This document shows positions 1 to 14,335 of a DNA stretch of 64,000 nt, piece after piece. Source of the stretch: Nissolia schottii (taxonomy: Eukaryota; Streptophyta; Magnoliopsida; Fabales; Fabaceae). Position 1 is the first letter of the stretch, and each line of letters opens with the position of its first letter. The notes below the pieces were generated by a model. It had not been told where the DNA came from, did no database searches, and worked only from the letters and a program-made list of their open reading frames with translations. Both the position numbers and the translations under genes were made by a program. The stretch is taken from positions 218,884-282,883 of the forward strand of contig QANU01108284.1 of assembly GCA_003254905.1 (NCBI GenBank), in the 5' to 3' direction.

Positions 1-968
<968 letters not shown>

Positions 969-1034
969 GTTGAGAGTTTTGAGAAGGTCTTGGGGGAAAC
1001 AACGAAATCGATCTAGTCTGATTGGAAACGAATG

Positions 1035-1130
1035 AATTGCGAAGAGAAGCGGAGGGTTTGGGGCTATTATATAGCAAAGGTGGTTGGGGTTTGTCCAGTC
1101 ATCTCTTAACACGTGTTGCATTGACGTGTC
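1035..1130 (-). promoter_or_regulatory. Polyubiquitin core promoter: TATA box and G-box
   Basis: On the minus strand TATATAATA lies at 1073-1065, so transcription should start near 1035-1042, leaving a short untranslated exon 1 down to 969. Upstream are a CACGTG G-box (1110-1115) and a TGACGTGTC element (1122-1130), both bZIP/bHLH-type sites. Motifs are seen directly; function is inferred. Confidence 0.7.
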
Positions 1131-3399
1131 GTGTAAAGGTTGTGACACGGTGACGTTTGGTATTAGATGCCTTTCGGGGATATAATTGCAAGTTGCAAAT
1201 TTAGAATAGTAGTTGGCGTCCTTTAAGGCGGCCAAACGGGCCGGCCCGACTCATTTATGGCCCGACAAATAGTAGTTGGCGTCCTCTGCTTCAAGCCAAA
1301 AATGGATTGCTCGTCAACTCGATTTTTTATAAAAAAAAAATTTTTAAAAATTATTTTAAAATTTTTTTAAAAAATTACGGATTCACGGGACAGCCCGCGA
1401 GCTTAAACAGGCTGGGCTTAAACTGGTCAGTCTAATTTTTATAAAAAATTTTATGGGTTTATTTTTTACATATAAAGTCTGTCCATTTAATCAGGTAAAC
1501 GACTTATTTTGACGGCCCTAGCGTCCTCATGAGATGACGGACTCAAAACGCAACGACGTAATTTTCTATTCACCCTTGAGTCTCACTCGACGGCGTTATC
1601 CATGTTTCTTTGTCATTGGGCCCCACCACGTCATCAATTGGGTCCGCTATGCTGCCGGTGGAATTTTATAGGTTTCCACACCTTCGGCCCTATTCTCCAT
1701 TACTGGAGAGATCATTTGTGGCCACCAACACCAATTGGATGGATCATAATTAAAGATCAAACTATTTTATTGAAAAAATAGAAAATCATGTTATGGCAAA
1801 CGTTGAAAGTAATGAGATTGGCCCCTAATATAATTTGCCCATGGACGGACCAGTTCAATAAACATAGAGTTAACACTCTGGGTTACTTTTGTCGGGGAGA
1901 TTTTCTAATCTTTGAAATTATTACTGCAAATCACAAGTTGACTTAAATTATATGTAATCTTAAAGGAAAAGGAAAAAAGTTAACGAAAGACACTGCTTAA
2001 AAAGTTAATTATGAAAACTTTGAAATTTTTAACACGTTTAATGCATTGAAATTTTAACTATTTTTTTTTTCAATGAATAATTTTTTTTATTCTTTAACAA
2101 TTATCCTAATAACACTTGTTAGCAAAATCCTAATCTTAATCCATCTATCATTGTATGGACTACGATCTTCATTAAAAATTACTTTTATATTTGTATTAAT
2201 AAAAGTATGGTATGCTTAATGCAGGCCGTCAGTATTGAAAATGTGCCACTTGCAGTTCTTTATTAGACTGCTGGTTATCCAGATCTTTATCACATCCATA
2301 TGTATTTTAATTTATTTTATTCGTAAACCAAGTGGGTTGGACAGAGCTATGCTATGGCTTGCAACTCGAACTCCTTTGTTTCATTTTTTATTTTTCACAA
2401 ATAATAACATTGGATTTTCTCATTACAGAAAAATAACGCATTGGGCCCTTATCTAAAGTAAATCACCAAGTTGGATCTGTCGAACACCAATGTAAAAAAT
2501 TGTTGAAGATTCAGACAGATAAATAAATGACATTCTTCAATTTCTCCAGAAAGGAGGTGTCTATGGCCCAATAGATGACCATTTATTCTTTCCAAAAAGT
2601 GGAGAAGCTTAACGGGCCAACATTTACTCAACATATTAGTTGGTACGAGGTTGGTAAAATTATAGTCCTTATCACATGGACCAAAAAAAAATGTACCTTT
2701 GGCTTTGTTTAAGTCGAAAAACAACGGACTAAAAGAAGTGTGGACTGAAAAATGGACAAGCAAATCACAGCCTCATCCTTAACTATGATACAAGAATGTA
2801 GAACACGCAAACCNAAAAAAACAAGTGGCAAGCTATGACAGTATAATAGGATACGCAAGCCACAAAAACTCTACAGTCCAAGCGGTTTTCATGCCTTTAA
2901 ATTATGAGTGATATTACTTGTACATCCTTAATCGACAACCCAGCAACAGCCAAGAGACAGTGGCAGAGGGGGAAAAAAGGGAAATGCAAGAGTAAGAGAG
3001 GAGTTGTGGGTGGGTTGTCAACTAATGTTGTACAAATATCGTTTTTCTAAAATTATCTTAACTAATGATGCACAATTGACAATACTTACTATCAAACATG
3101 CGATTGCTGTAAAGCTGCCAATTAGTACTCGATTCATTGAAAGAATAAAAGCAATGGCTAACCAGTTGTCTGTGGTGATTACTGTTTAGCGTTTACAAAG
3201 ACTGGCAGGGCAACCTATTGTAAACTTAGCGTATATTTTGTTTATGAATCCACAATTTCGTGGTTGACATGAATAATTCTACTCTATCTTCTCACCCCCC
3301 CTCCCCTCAAAACAACCATGGAAAGAAATCAAAATTTGCAGCATTCCGATTCTAACGTAAAATAAGCATGGTAAGCAGCAGATGAAGCAACCAAAGCAG
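1131..3399. other. Intergenic region, no gene recognised
   Basis: Lies between the polyubiquitin promoter and the 3' end of the DnaJ gene. It is AT-rich. The stretch 1225-1510 carries the wording (GGGCCGGCCCGACTC and similar) of degenerate dispersed repeats seen elsewhere in the window. A single N is at 2814. Short open frames at 2235-2763 show no family resemblance in either strand. Confidence 0.6.
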
Positions 3400-5928
3400 C
3401 TATCTTCTACGCTTAGATTCTTTTCGCATCTCTGCCACATAGCTCTCCATGTTTGATTTCTCCCATAAGCGCCTTAGCAAAAGATCTTCCTTTGTTGCTT
3501 CATCTATTAATAACAGGCAACAAATCAGTAAAACTCAATACATTAAAATCTATTTAGAGATATGCTAATAGGTTAGGCTATGCGTGTAGAATCCAGAACA
3601 AGTAACCAGAACAAATAAGCAGGTCGATATTACTTCTGGAACACAAAAAATTCCTCCAGTTTCATAGTGTCTAATAGAAAGTTCGTTGCATATAGATTGT
3701 AGTCACCTATGTTTCTCCACCTATCATCAGGAATGCCAAGGGACCTTTGGGTCAGATATGAAGCATCTTCCCAAGAATAAGAGCACTTTTTCACCTTGTA
3801 TCTCCAAAACCAAAAACCAGTCCATAACAGCAGCTGGATGCATGGCAGAACAAATTAGTACTAGCAGATAAAACAATATTAGTTTTCAAGGCTCAGCACT
3901 ACTTAGGGGAAAGAGTTTCGTATAAGTACACTTTGAATTAAAACAGAGCAGAGAGAGCTTTAGAGTTAATGTTTTGTATCAAATTGCAGGTCCTAAATAA
4001 AATACTTAAACTCTAACCTTGCCTAAAGTATACGGTAAAAGAACAAAGCGGACACCAACAAGTTTCCATACAGAGGGTTTTTCAGTTCCTGTAATCTGCA
4101 GCTCAAGTTCTTCGCTGAGGTCTACCTCAACTTTCCTGCATGTAAAGATTCCTCACATTGTGTCATTGTGTGTCAAAGGTAGTCAATTAGGCCAATCTTA
4201 TGAACAAAAGATAAACTGATTCAACAAAGGATAAAATACAAGTATGCAAGGAGGACAACCAAATTGAACATGACAGAAGAGATAGAAGGTTACATAAAAA
4301 ACCGTACAGAATCAGCATGATAATAATTAATAGATAACATACTTGTCCATATTCTTCTGGCTCTTCTTCTTGTTTGTTATCCCCCCACTGCGTTCAAGTT
4401 CTAGTGCCTTTAATCTATTTTTATATGCAGGCGTCTTCTTGACCATGGCGACAGCCTAAACACAGAAAAGTCAGCACAATAAATCTGTACGTGTTAAACT
4501 TTAGAAAACGTGAGTGCCATCAACAACTAACACAAAATGAAATGCTGAACACGTCTTAAAAAGGCAATACAACAAGTGCACAACATAGACCTATTTCAAA
4601 TCTTTACCACCAAAATAAGAGTATAGATTACATTAAAATATTTTGACAGGAAATGACACCTAGATTAAATGGACATGTATGATATCAGAAAAAAATACCA
4701 CAACCGCAATTTCAAGACCTAGCTTCCTTGCCAAGAGATGGTAGACAAACAGATAATTTAATTCTAAGCCCATTAATCCATATAAAATGGTTCATAAAAA
4801 CTGAAAACCCGTTACAACAATGTGTTGGCATAATTAGACTGAATACAGTTTTCAACAACACCAGCACAGCTCTTCAGCCTTTAGCTAGCATTTCTAAGCA
4901 GAGTAGGACAAATAAATTGACACTAACAAAGTGAAAAGACACAACCAAAAACAGTGCAAAGTTTTTTTTTTGGGGGAAGTAAATTTGTATTGACAGTTAG
5001 CATATCCAGAGCATAGTTTCACATTAGGAAAGTTTTGTGATAAACTAATTAATTAAAAGATAATCAACACATCACAGTACCTGATTATACCTTGTGGATT
5101 GATTTAGATACTGGAAACCTGAAAGAATAAGCAGAAGGCCAACCAACACAGCACGGGTATCCTGGTAGGTTAAAGTGTAACACCAGATTCAAGAGTAAAA
5201 ATCAATCAATCATATAACAACTTTAATCACTTTTGTCCAAATTTATTCTTGGTCAGCATTGAAAATGAAAGAAATCTCACCGTCTTGTGACCATAGTATG
5301 CACGATAGTACTGAGCAGTATTATAAAACACCTAGTATAAAAAAGATGAAGATTCAGCACTACTTCAATAAACATCAAAAGGATAGGGGAGAACAATTCA
5401 GGGTCAGTGACTCCAATTTTAGAAGTACAACAAACTTAGACATAAGAAAATCCAGTTACCTCCTCTGGATGCGCAATTGCATAATCGTATTGCTCTCGCG
5501 TGGTCTCATCCTTCAAAATCTGCATAGCAAACAGCATAATTATTATGTTTCTTTCATTCACAAGCAATATCTCACAGAGAATAAAAAAAAAATGCTCAAA
5601 AATGTCTATTTTGAGAAAATTTCTGTCAAATATGCAATTCAGGTTCGGTATCAAAAATTCCTTCACACATTTTTTTTCTTTCACGAATCTATAGCAAGGG
5701 AAAAAAAAAACGTAGCTACAACAATAAGTATAACCAAGGTACCTCGTAAGCATTGGCAATTTTAACAAACAGCTTTCGCGATTCCGGATCAGGATTTTTA
5801 TCAGGATGACTGAAATCACCATCAGAACAAAAAAAAAATAACAGATAAATTAGAAAGCGAATCTTGGAAATGTAACAGAAAGAAAAAAGGAAGTTAACTT
5901 GAACAAGAAAAATGAATAAAAATGGATC

Positions 5929-5984
<56 letters not shown>

Positions 5985-6294
5985 ACAGACTGTTTCAAGG
6001 AGAGCTTGTAGTAAGCTTTCTTAATTTCGGAAGCATTAGCACTCTGAGTCACACTGCAAATAAATAAAGAAAAAAAATAGAGGATTAGAATAACAAATCA
6101 AGAAAATTGAAAAGAAAATAGTATATGTTGTGGAAGAAAAGAGTGGAAAGGTTAGCTAACCCAAGCAGATCGTAGCAATCATCTTCGTCGCAGTAGATTG
6201 CGAGCGAAGGAGTGACGGTGGCGAGAACGAGAACCGCCGCGAGGAGCGGGATTGCGGTCGCGCGCCACCGGATCGGTGCCGGTGGCAGATTCAT
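3400..6294 (-). CDS. ER-type J-domain protein, DNAJC25/ERdj7-like
   Basis: A predicted 305-residue membrane co-chaperone that would stimulate an ER Hsp70 (BiP). Ten exons join in frame with GT-AG borders: 6294-6161, 6053-5991, 5809-5743, 5519-5460, 5331-5281, 5161-5081, 4455-4343, 4135-4018, 3833-3707 and 3503-3400. Residues 1-32 form a signal peptide or anchor. The J domain is about residues 39-105 with HPD at 67-69. A membrane segment lies near 129-145 and a hydrophobic, Trp-rich stretch near 213-240. The basic C-terminus ends KESKRRR. Length and layout match plant homologues of animal DNAJC25. An in-frame ATG at 6384 would add 30 charged residues before the signal peptide, so 6294 is preferred. 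Intron 2 holds a run of about 50 A. No lesion was seen. Exon structure is read directly; ER location and BiP partnership are inferred from the family. Confidence 0.92.
5932..5983. repeat. Poly-A homopolymer in intron 2 of the DnaJ gene
   Basis: An uninterrupted run of about 50 A on the plus strand (poly-T in the transcript), close to the exon 2 donor at 5990. Its length is likely to be variable or a sequencing artefact. Confidence 0.9.
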
Positions 6295-7364
6295 TTTGCC
6301 GGAAGTTGATTGTTTTCTGCGTTTCTCTCTGTTGAACCGAAACTCCAAGATGAAAATGGCTTCTCTTTCTCCTCTCTCTGTCACTCACCACATCAAACCC
6401 ATCTAATTCGGGTAAGTCCGAGTTGAATTGGAACACAGAAGATACGACGCCGTTCGCTTTTCTTCTCTTGCGTTTCACTTAGTTTTCTAGATGGTCTATT
6501 TATTATGTTATGTTATTTTTAGTTTTTATTTTTCATATTCTTCTCCAGAAAAAATTAACTAGTTGGGCTGGGTTGCTCTTAACGAGCTGGGTTAGCATGC
6601 AATGGTTTGGTAGGGAGCAAGGATATAGATCTGATGGACCGGACCCAGAATGCTGGTTGGGCCCTTTGGGTTTATTTAATAGTACAGTCCACTTGTAAAA
6701 GTTAAAAAACAGTTAAAAAGGGGCAAAACAATATACAAGGTTTCAGACTTACAACCAATTCAGTTGCTACCGAAATGGCTTATAACTTTACAAAATGGCA
6801 ACACTACGGTATCAGAATGCTCTGATGCGGCCGAATACCAAAAAACACTCAAACAAGTATACATTTTTTTTCAAATAAGTATGTATGAGAACATGTGAAT
6901 AATAGTTCGAGCGTAATAGTCGTTGTAATCATTAGGTTCTTTAATCTTTAGATGGACGATGTGATCGTCATGTAATGAATGACTCAGTTACATCTATCTT
7001 AATGACTGTGCTTGTGTCTCGTATGAGTAAAGCTTAAACTTTTAAGTCTCTTAATTTTAGTATTGTTAGGCCAAGTCGTGTGTTTGACCCGAGTTCTAAA
7101 TGAGTACAATTCAAGAGACGAGTTCATATCTTAATCTTAGATTTAATCAATAACATAGACGAAAAAATGATTTTTTTTATTCAACGGAATTGTAACTAAA
7201 AAATGTTTGAAGTTTAAAAGTTACCTTTATCATTCTTTACAAATTTATAACATAAACAAATAAAGTAAAAATGAAATAATAATAATAATAATAATAATAT
7301 AAGACAAAACATGTCGTTTGAAAGTGAAAATGGAAAACAGATTCCAAATATTACTTTTTTTCTT
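6295..7364. other. Upstream region of the DnaJ gene, then intergenic DNA
   Basis: The first 150-200 bases probably hold the 5' UTR and promoter of the minus-strand DnaJ gene; no convincing TATA box was seen. The rest is AT-rich with an (AAT)n microsatellite at 7275-7299. No gene recognised. Confidence 0.5.
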
Positions 7365-7662
7365 GGGTTAATTAAGTTTTTAGTCTCTATGATATGAAAA
7401 AGTTTGGTTTTAGTCCCTCATGACAAGTTTTAATCCCTGTAAAATGTGAAAATTTGATTTTGGTCCCTGTGGACGGTTGGTGATGGGCTGTGATGTAGAA
7501 ATGGTCCCTGATGATGGGTTAACTGACACGTCATCCTCGTTCATCACCAACCGTCCACAGGGACCAAAATCAAAATTTCACATTTTACAGGGACTAAAAC
7601 TTGTCATGAGGGACTAAAATCAAACTTTTTCATATTACAAGGACTAAAAACTTAATTAACCC
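7365..7662. mobile_element. Foldback MITE, Mutator-like
   Basis: Two 121-bp arms (7365-7485 and 7542-7662) are inverted repeats of each other with about seven mismatches, separated by a 56-bp loop. The outer ends read GGGTTAATTAAG and CTTAATTAACCC. The flanks share the 9-mer TTTTTTCTT (7356-7364 and 7663-7671), the target duplication length of Mutator-like elements; its low complexity weakens that point. The arms contain repeated TTTAGTCCCT wording common in plant MITEs. A transcript through it would form a long hairpin. No coding capacity. Confidence 0.8.
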
Positions 7663-7860
7663 TTTTTTCTTTTACATATGTGATTAAAAATAGGAACGCG
7701 GTATTATGTGCATTCTTAACTGATGAGATAAAGTTCTTAGATGATGTTAATTAATTAATGCCAATTCAAAAGTCCATAGGAGAATCCCAAGAACTTGTAT
7801 ATTTTCCAAAAGTAGATTGCATTACTGTTGAAGAGGGTAGCACAGAGTAGACATATGTAT

Positions 7861-8165
7861 TTTGTAAAGCTATCAAAATGGGTTTGCCTGCGAGTTCGTC
7901 CGTTTACCCGGTTAAAAAGACGGATCAAACGTATAAAATTTGGTCCGCGAATAGTAAATGTGCGTTTAGGACCGACTCATCTAACCCGCGGCCCAAATTA
8001 GTTCATTTAGTATTAATATAGACAAAACTCGCAGACTAACTCATTTACTCGTATAAATGGACAGACCAAACATATAAAAACCGACTAGCGAATAGAAAAA
8101 CCCATTAAGACCTGGCTCATTTAGGCTTATGAGTTAGTCAGGCTGACCCGTTTGACAGCTCTAAT
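7861..8165 (+). repeat. Dispersed repeat, copy 1
   Basis: Shares wording with 45935-46268 in the same orientation. Matching pieces include TTTAGTATTAATATAGACA, AACATATAAAA, and a terminal GACC(C/T)GTTTGACA(G/A)CTCTAAT. No coding capacity or clear terminal repeats. Probably a decayed non-autonomous element of unknown class. Confidence 0.6.
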
Positions 8166-8397
8166 ATTTTGTGTTAAAAAGTAATCTGATTCTCGTACCT
8201 TTCTTGTATTTTGTCAACATATTTCTATTGATTTAAAATTCATAGACAATCATATTATAGATATACATGAACTTCAATGTCATTATGTCAGCTCATGTGA
8301 TATTCTCCAAAATTGGTTCTGAATTTTTTCAATAAAATTCCACTACTAGATGCCCAAATAGCACAAGATGTCCAACACAAATAACAAACCCGTGTAC

Positions 8398-9005
8398 TAT
8401 GGGTATTCATAACCCGGCCTGGTCTGCTAAACCAGATCGGTCTGCTAACCCAGACAGGTCCGAAGCATTTGAGTCGAATTGAGCCCGATTTTAATTGGGT
8501 TCAATTTTAAAAAACTCTAAAAAAAATCGATTTTAATTCATACCGGGTTCGGGTTTAGTCTTGAGTCACCCAGTCTGGCCCACATACTCTACTATTATGC
8601 ATTTTTTCCTTCACATCTCATGTCTATATTGGTGTTTAGAAATCTATTGTAGTGCACTTATTTTTTTTTGTTATTTATGTTCCGCTAAAATTATGAAAGT
8701 TTGAATGAGAATGCCAAGATTATAAATTTTATTTCATTTTGTTATAGTGTTTGAAATTAATGAGTGTTTAATTAGAAAATATAATGTTTAGTTTGCAATT
8801 TTTGTAACTTTATTTTTTAATGGATGTTATTTTTTATTTTAAAGTTTGAAATAGTTTTGACCCATTTTTGGCCCAATCCAAACCTAAATTTTAACTCGAT
8901 CTAAAGATGATCAGATTTAAGGTTGGGTCCGGATCCTCAAAATTAGTCCAATCTAAATATATGGTCAAATTTAAGTAAATATCAACCCAACTTATGAGCA
9001 CCCTA
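8398..9005. mobile_element. Probable non-autonomous DNA transposon with imperfect inverted ends
   Basis: The left end reads TATGGGTATTCATAACCC. The right end, reverse-complemented, reads TAGGGTGCTCATAAGTTGGG. These ends resemble hAT-type termini (TAGGG...). No exact 8-bp target duplication was found, so the class is tentative. The interior is AT-rich and non-coding. Confidence 0.45.
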
Positions 9006-11519
9006 CTGTATAACAACTGAATCGTACACAGCCACATAGCTTCTTTCGGAGGCTAAGAAAACTGAACACACACACAGGCATACACCACTTAGCACGTGGG
9101 CTTTGCAGGGTACTTGGAATGAATGAGCTTCACAAATGGCCGGTAGGTAAGATACTTCCTTGCTCGAACAGCTAGACATCCGTGGCCCATTTACAACTGG
9201 GGGAAGTGTTGCCTGCCTTGCCTCTGCGCATGGTCATCACGTGCTTTCTATTCATTGTAAGTACCCGATTTTTGTGGGGCCCAATCTTGGGGGATAAAAC
9301 CACGCATGTCCTACATAGTCTCCGAAGAAAGCCTTTTTGGTTTGATTCGACCAATTATGTGTTTGTGATATAAGAGGTATGAATTTAGCTCGACTTTGGC
9401 CATCTCATCGGATCAGAAACACGTTTTCAAAATTTTTTAAGCACTTACAGTAATATTATTCACCAAATATTTCTCAAATCGAATACACAACCTTTTAAAA
9501 TATGAGACTGCTCTTTTCTGATTGCATCAATATTTTTTTTTCATAATATTGGAACAATCAAATTTTGAGTGTTAGTTGTCGCTAAAATTTGATTATAGAA
9601 ATATCTTTTCTGTTGTGATAAGCGGGAGGGCCAATTATATTCCGCTAACTCCGTATGGCACTATCAGTTCCAAACCCCGTGGTGTTACATACAACTATGC
9701 ATAGATCCCGTTCCAATAGCTAGCACACACAGATCGGTCAATCAAACAGGAATTGGATAATGTTTTGTTCTATTGTAATTATTATTTTTAATTATATACT
9801 CCTAACTATTGATTTTATATACATGGGTTTGGGACCAATATATCGAAACAGATTTTGCAGTGTAGATAAGCCACACGTTCATGTACCTAATCGATTATTT
9901 ATTTATTTATTAAATTGTGGTGTTAGGGTGTTAGAAATGTAAAATTATCAGATAATGGTATTTTTGAGATACAAGATTTGTTTGAAGATGCTTGACTAAA
10001 ATTTTAACCAATAAAAATACAGTCTTTGAAGGAAAAAACAGAGGTGAGAGAATGGGTCAAACTCTGAATTTTCTTTTGTAGCAGTTTGAGTAGTTCACAC
10101 ATACACCAATGTCAAGCTATGAATCATTTTTCGTTTATCAGAGCATAAGATTTTTCTGAAATTGGGACAATTAATTTTTGTTACTGTTTTAAACATTTTG
10201 TATTCATTTTGTTTGATATATGTATTTTATGTGTTTGAATGTGTCTAAATATAAAATATAATTTTTTGACACGTTTTACAAACTTTCAAATATATCCCAT
10301 AAACTTCTAGACAAAGCTAAACAAGACTTTTAAAAAAAAATTAACAACTCTCATTTGTTTTTTGGGAATAACATAAACTTTTAGAAAATTAGAAGACCTG
10401 GCTTCATGCCAAATTTGACAAATAAAAATTAATTATTTGATATTAATAAAAATATTAAAAAATTATCATAGATTTTATATTTATATATATATATAATATT
10501 CATGTCATGTAATTTATTGATTTTTTTTCCTCCCATTTTCCAGTCGATATTCATGCTTAGTAGATGTTGAATATAAAACGTTCTTTTTTAAGCACACATG
10601 TAATAAAAGTGAGGCTTGTTAAATGGGATTTAAATGAATAATGAGACACACAATAAATGTGGTATAACCCATTTTTATTAAAGTTAATGTTTAAGTTGGT
10701 CATTGAAAAGAGTTTCAATATTTAACTTGGTTTTTTAAAAAAATTAAAGTGACAACTTAATTTTTAAAAAATATTTTGGGGGAAATTTAGTTTTTGAATT
10801 TTTTTTTTGCCCACAATTGCCTCTGACAAAATTAGATGGAGAAATTGAGTTAGCTAAAAAAAAGACTAAATTAATAATTTAAATTTTTTAAGGACAAAAT
10901 TAGACACATAAATCTTTCTTTGATGTGCTAATTTTTTCAATGCCGTTGAAACACATTAGAGGTTGCAGACTTGCAGTAGCCTTGGCGTTCCCTAACTCAA
11001 GGTAGCCTAGCTGGATACCAGCAACTTGAAAAATAAGACACATGCATGCTCATCAGTCACTATATATGCTACGATCGATATAAATAAAAGTTTGTATTAT
11101 AGGAAAGGAGAAAGTTGAAAAAAAACAAAAAGCCTGATCAGTTGGACGATTGTGTCAAAGGATATTCATTGGATGATTGGAGCAATTTAGCCATGGATCC
11201 TTCCTGTAATCCTCTACACACTACCGACTCTCTCTCCTCGTGTGTGTCCTCTTTCATGCTAGCAGAAGCACGTGCCTCCCCTGCCTCAATTTCTCAGCCT
11301 TGGCCAATTGGATGAAATTGATGTGACCATAAATGGAGCCACGTTTGGATGCCGACATTGATTTTAGACATTACAGTTAGGCTCGTGTACGTGTTTTGAA
11401 TTGTCCAGCTAACATGCACGTACTTTTTTTTCTGTTCATTCATATGGGCTTGGTTAATTTTGTTAATCATCATTGCTAGCACAGAAAAGATAACAAAAAA
11501 GATTATAAAAATTAATATT
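9006..11519. other. Intergenic region, no gene recognised
   Basis: AT-rich DNA. Short open frames near 9172-9373 and 9760-9942 have no recognisable domain. The stretch 10670-10910 carries repeated 'ggtccttaaa'-like wording typical of old MITE-like repeats. Confidence 0.5.
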
Positions 11520-12290
11520 AGTATTATTGACAGTGGTATGTTTTTAATATAAAATAAGGTAAAATTTATATATAAATTAGAAGTAGAACTATAAAATAAT
11601 AACAACATCAATTTAAATTAAACTAAAGTAATATAAGGTAACATAAGTAAATACTTTAACTGTTAAGCTAAATAAATATCTTAACCATTAAGATAAAAAA
11701 ACATCTTAATATCCCCTTCAAACTCAACTAAGTATTGATATAACCAACTTAAGTTTTGGAACTAAAGTGCAAAAGTAGTAAAGGCCTGAGTGATCTGTGC
11801 CTGGGGTAACCAAGCGAGTGGAGACAAACAATTTATGGCTAGGCGAAACCAGCTAAGGCAACAACGGGTTGTGCAGAACCAACAAAGACAACGAGTGACT
11901 AACTGGAACCAGCAAGAACAACAGGTGGTTGAGCATAACCAACAAGGGGCAATGATGGTGAATTAGAGATGGTAGTGTATATATGGTGAGCGGGGCAGAA
12001 ACAGAGAGAGCCTAAGCCTTGGGCAACAGAAGCAAAAAGAAGGTTCAAGGCAGATACCATAGCTCTATGTTACGCATCATGGGTGAATGGAGACAGTGAT
12101 ACTAGAAAGACAACAAGAGAAATAATAAAAAATTGAAAATAATATTATTAATAATTATGTGTTTTCAATGCAGATTGAAATAGCCTTTATATAAGTTAAA
12201 AATAAAATCATAAAATAATAACATGATTAGTTTAAATTAAATTAAATTAATCTAAGATGAAATATGTAAATATCTTAAAAAATTTGAAAT
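11520..12290 (-). mobile_element. Decayed short copia-type element
   Basis: Two AT-rich direct repeats (about 11585-11700 and 12195-12280) share wording such as TATAAAATAATAACA, TTTAAATTAAA and GTAAATA. On the minus strand a PBS-like TGGTATCTGC lies near 12060, inside the right repeat. A purine tract GAAGGGGA near 11717 lies at the inner edge of the left repeat. This is the order LTR-PBS-interior-PPT-LTR. The 350-bp interior has no recognisable gag or pol. Boundaries are approximate. Confidence 0.5.
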
Positions 12291-14295
12291 GAGCACTATT
12301 AAAGGGAACCGTAAATGCGCATTGCTTCGCATGATCCTCTTTTGTCAAACTTTTGGTTTTGGCATACTAATATGTTGTTAAGAAATACGAATATTTCATG
12401 AAATTAACATATCCGTATGTTTGACATGTTATGGACATATATATACCAAAACACTTGTCTCGCACGCTTCTCAAGCGTCTAACTAAAAATGTGCAAATAA
12501 GAATATATCTCTTTTTTTTTTTTTTTTTTTTCTTTCCTAAACACATCTTAAACACGCCCAACAACTTTGGAACACGTCTTGAACACGCTCTGAAAAGCTT
12601 TCCGATACTGCTTAAAAAATTTTAGACATGTCTCTCAAATTTTTTCAGGTGAACTTGATACTAAATTAAATAGACGGTTATTAAACTCTCGAGTTAACTT
12701 GTAAATTCTTATAAATTTATGATTTTAATACACAAAATGAGTTAACACTTATGTAAAGTCCTTTTTAGTAAACTCGCATGAGTTTAAGTAAACGCTCGAT
12801 TCTACTAGCGAGTTTACGAGTTAAAATCTATCTACGAGTTTACAAATTTATTTCAAAATGTACAAATTTTATAATTTTGTTAGATACTTACCCAACTTTG
12901 TTTATGTTAGACACAATATCTATTGAATTTATTAACCTAATTTCATATATTTATCATAAATGAATTATGTTTTATCAAATTATAAAATAATACACATACA
13001 AAACAAAGTATGATATAACAACTACGTGTCATGAATTAAGGTGCATTTCATGATATTTTTTCATTAATTTGATTTAAAGTTAACATTATTCAATTTCAAT
13101 TATAAATACAATATTTAATCATATTTAGTTCCTAATTATATTGCTTATAACATATTATTTTACTTATGTAAACTCGTAAGAGTTTACGAGTCGAGTTTAC
13201 GATTCGAATTTGTCGAAACTCTACAAATTTACTTAAACTCTCGAGTTTAACAACCTTACTCTTAATTATGATTTGTTATTGGCAATGCCATTTGAACAAC
13301 TAAAAATTTTAAGCAACCAACAACTTTTTTACAAAAATGTATGAAGCTTTTTTCTTTTCATAGTATACCTCATACTTTGATGAGAGGGTGATTGATTGGC
13401 TAAAATTTTTGGTCGTTAAAATATCATTATTCTAGATATATATTAACATAACATTCAGCATAGTGTGAAAGAAAGATAGAAAGGATGACAAGAAATTGAA
13501 CATGATCTTGTCTCAACTAAAAGACATGCAACACAACTACCTTTGCCCCCAAAGTCTACTGCGTTTCAGTCAAAGACGAAGTATAAGTAGGACAAAGGAA
13601 GCAACAAACCAGATCGTTCTTATTTTTTTTCTTTCTTTTACCCTTTTATTAGTGTTCAAATAAATAAACACATATTACTTGTGTCTTAATCAGTGGTAAC
13701 GAGATCGAAATGTACGAAACACGTGGCTTAATAGTATTTAAAAAGAGAAAAAAAATGTTTGACATAAAAACAAAATTTCGTGAGATATGTGTTAACTGTT
13801 TTAAATTTCTTTGTTTGTATTTTATTACAAATTGCGTAATTGAAACCGATCACTAATAGCCATGTTGCTTCTGTATATTTTTACGAAGGGTTGTAATGGC
13901 TGTTTCGGAACCATATAGCAGTGTTTATTTGATAATACAAGAGTTTGTGTGGTTTGAGTTTTGGTTTTTATTTTTTTTTTGCTTTTAGTTTGTTTTCTAT
14001 TTATTATAATTTTATAAAAGAAATACTAAAAAAATAAAATTATATTTTATTTTTTCATTATTCTTTCACAAAATTCTAAAAAATAAAATTATGCCATACT
14101 TCGCTTAAAAAAATGTTTTTGATATTAACCACTTTCAAGAAAGTTATATACTGTTCTAATAGGTTTTTGTTCACATCATTGCATTGAATTAAACATTCTC
14201 ATGACACGAGGATAAAGATTTTAATGCAAAAATATCAAAATGATTTCAATTATGTTACTTCCCGCCCGATGTCAGATAAAGGTGTTTTTAAAATA

Positions 14296-14335
<40 letters not shown>

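Noticed and set aside
2449-2763. Minus-strand 104-residue frame, considered as a retroelement gag
   Set aside because: No motif recognised in any frame; composition is AT-rich and unconvincing.
5259-5822. Three overlapping frames of 64-168 residues
   Set aside because: They are shadows and intron read-through of DnaJ exons 3-5.
6295-6384. Upstream in-frame ATG for the DnaJ protein
   Set aside because: It would put 30 charged residues before the signal peptide, which is unusual for this ER family.
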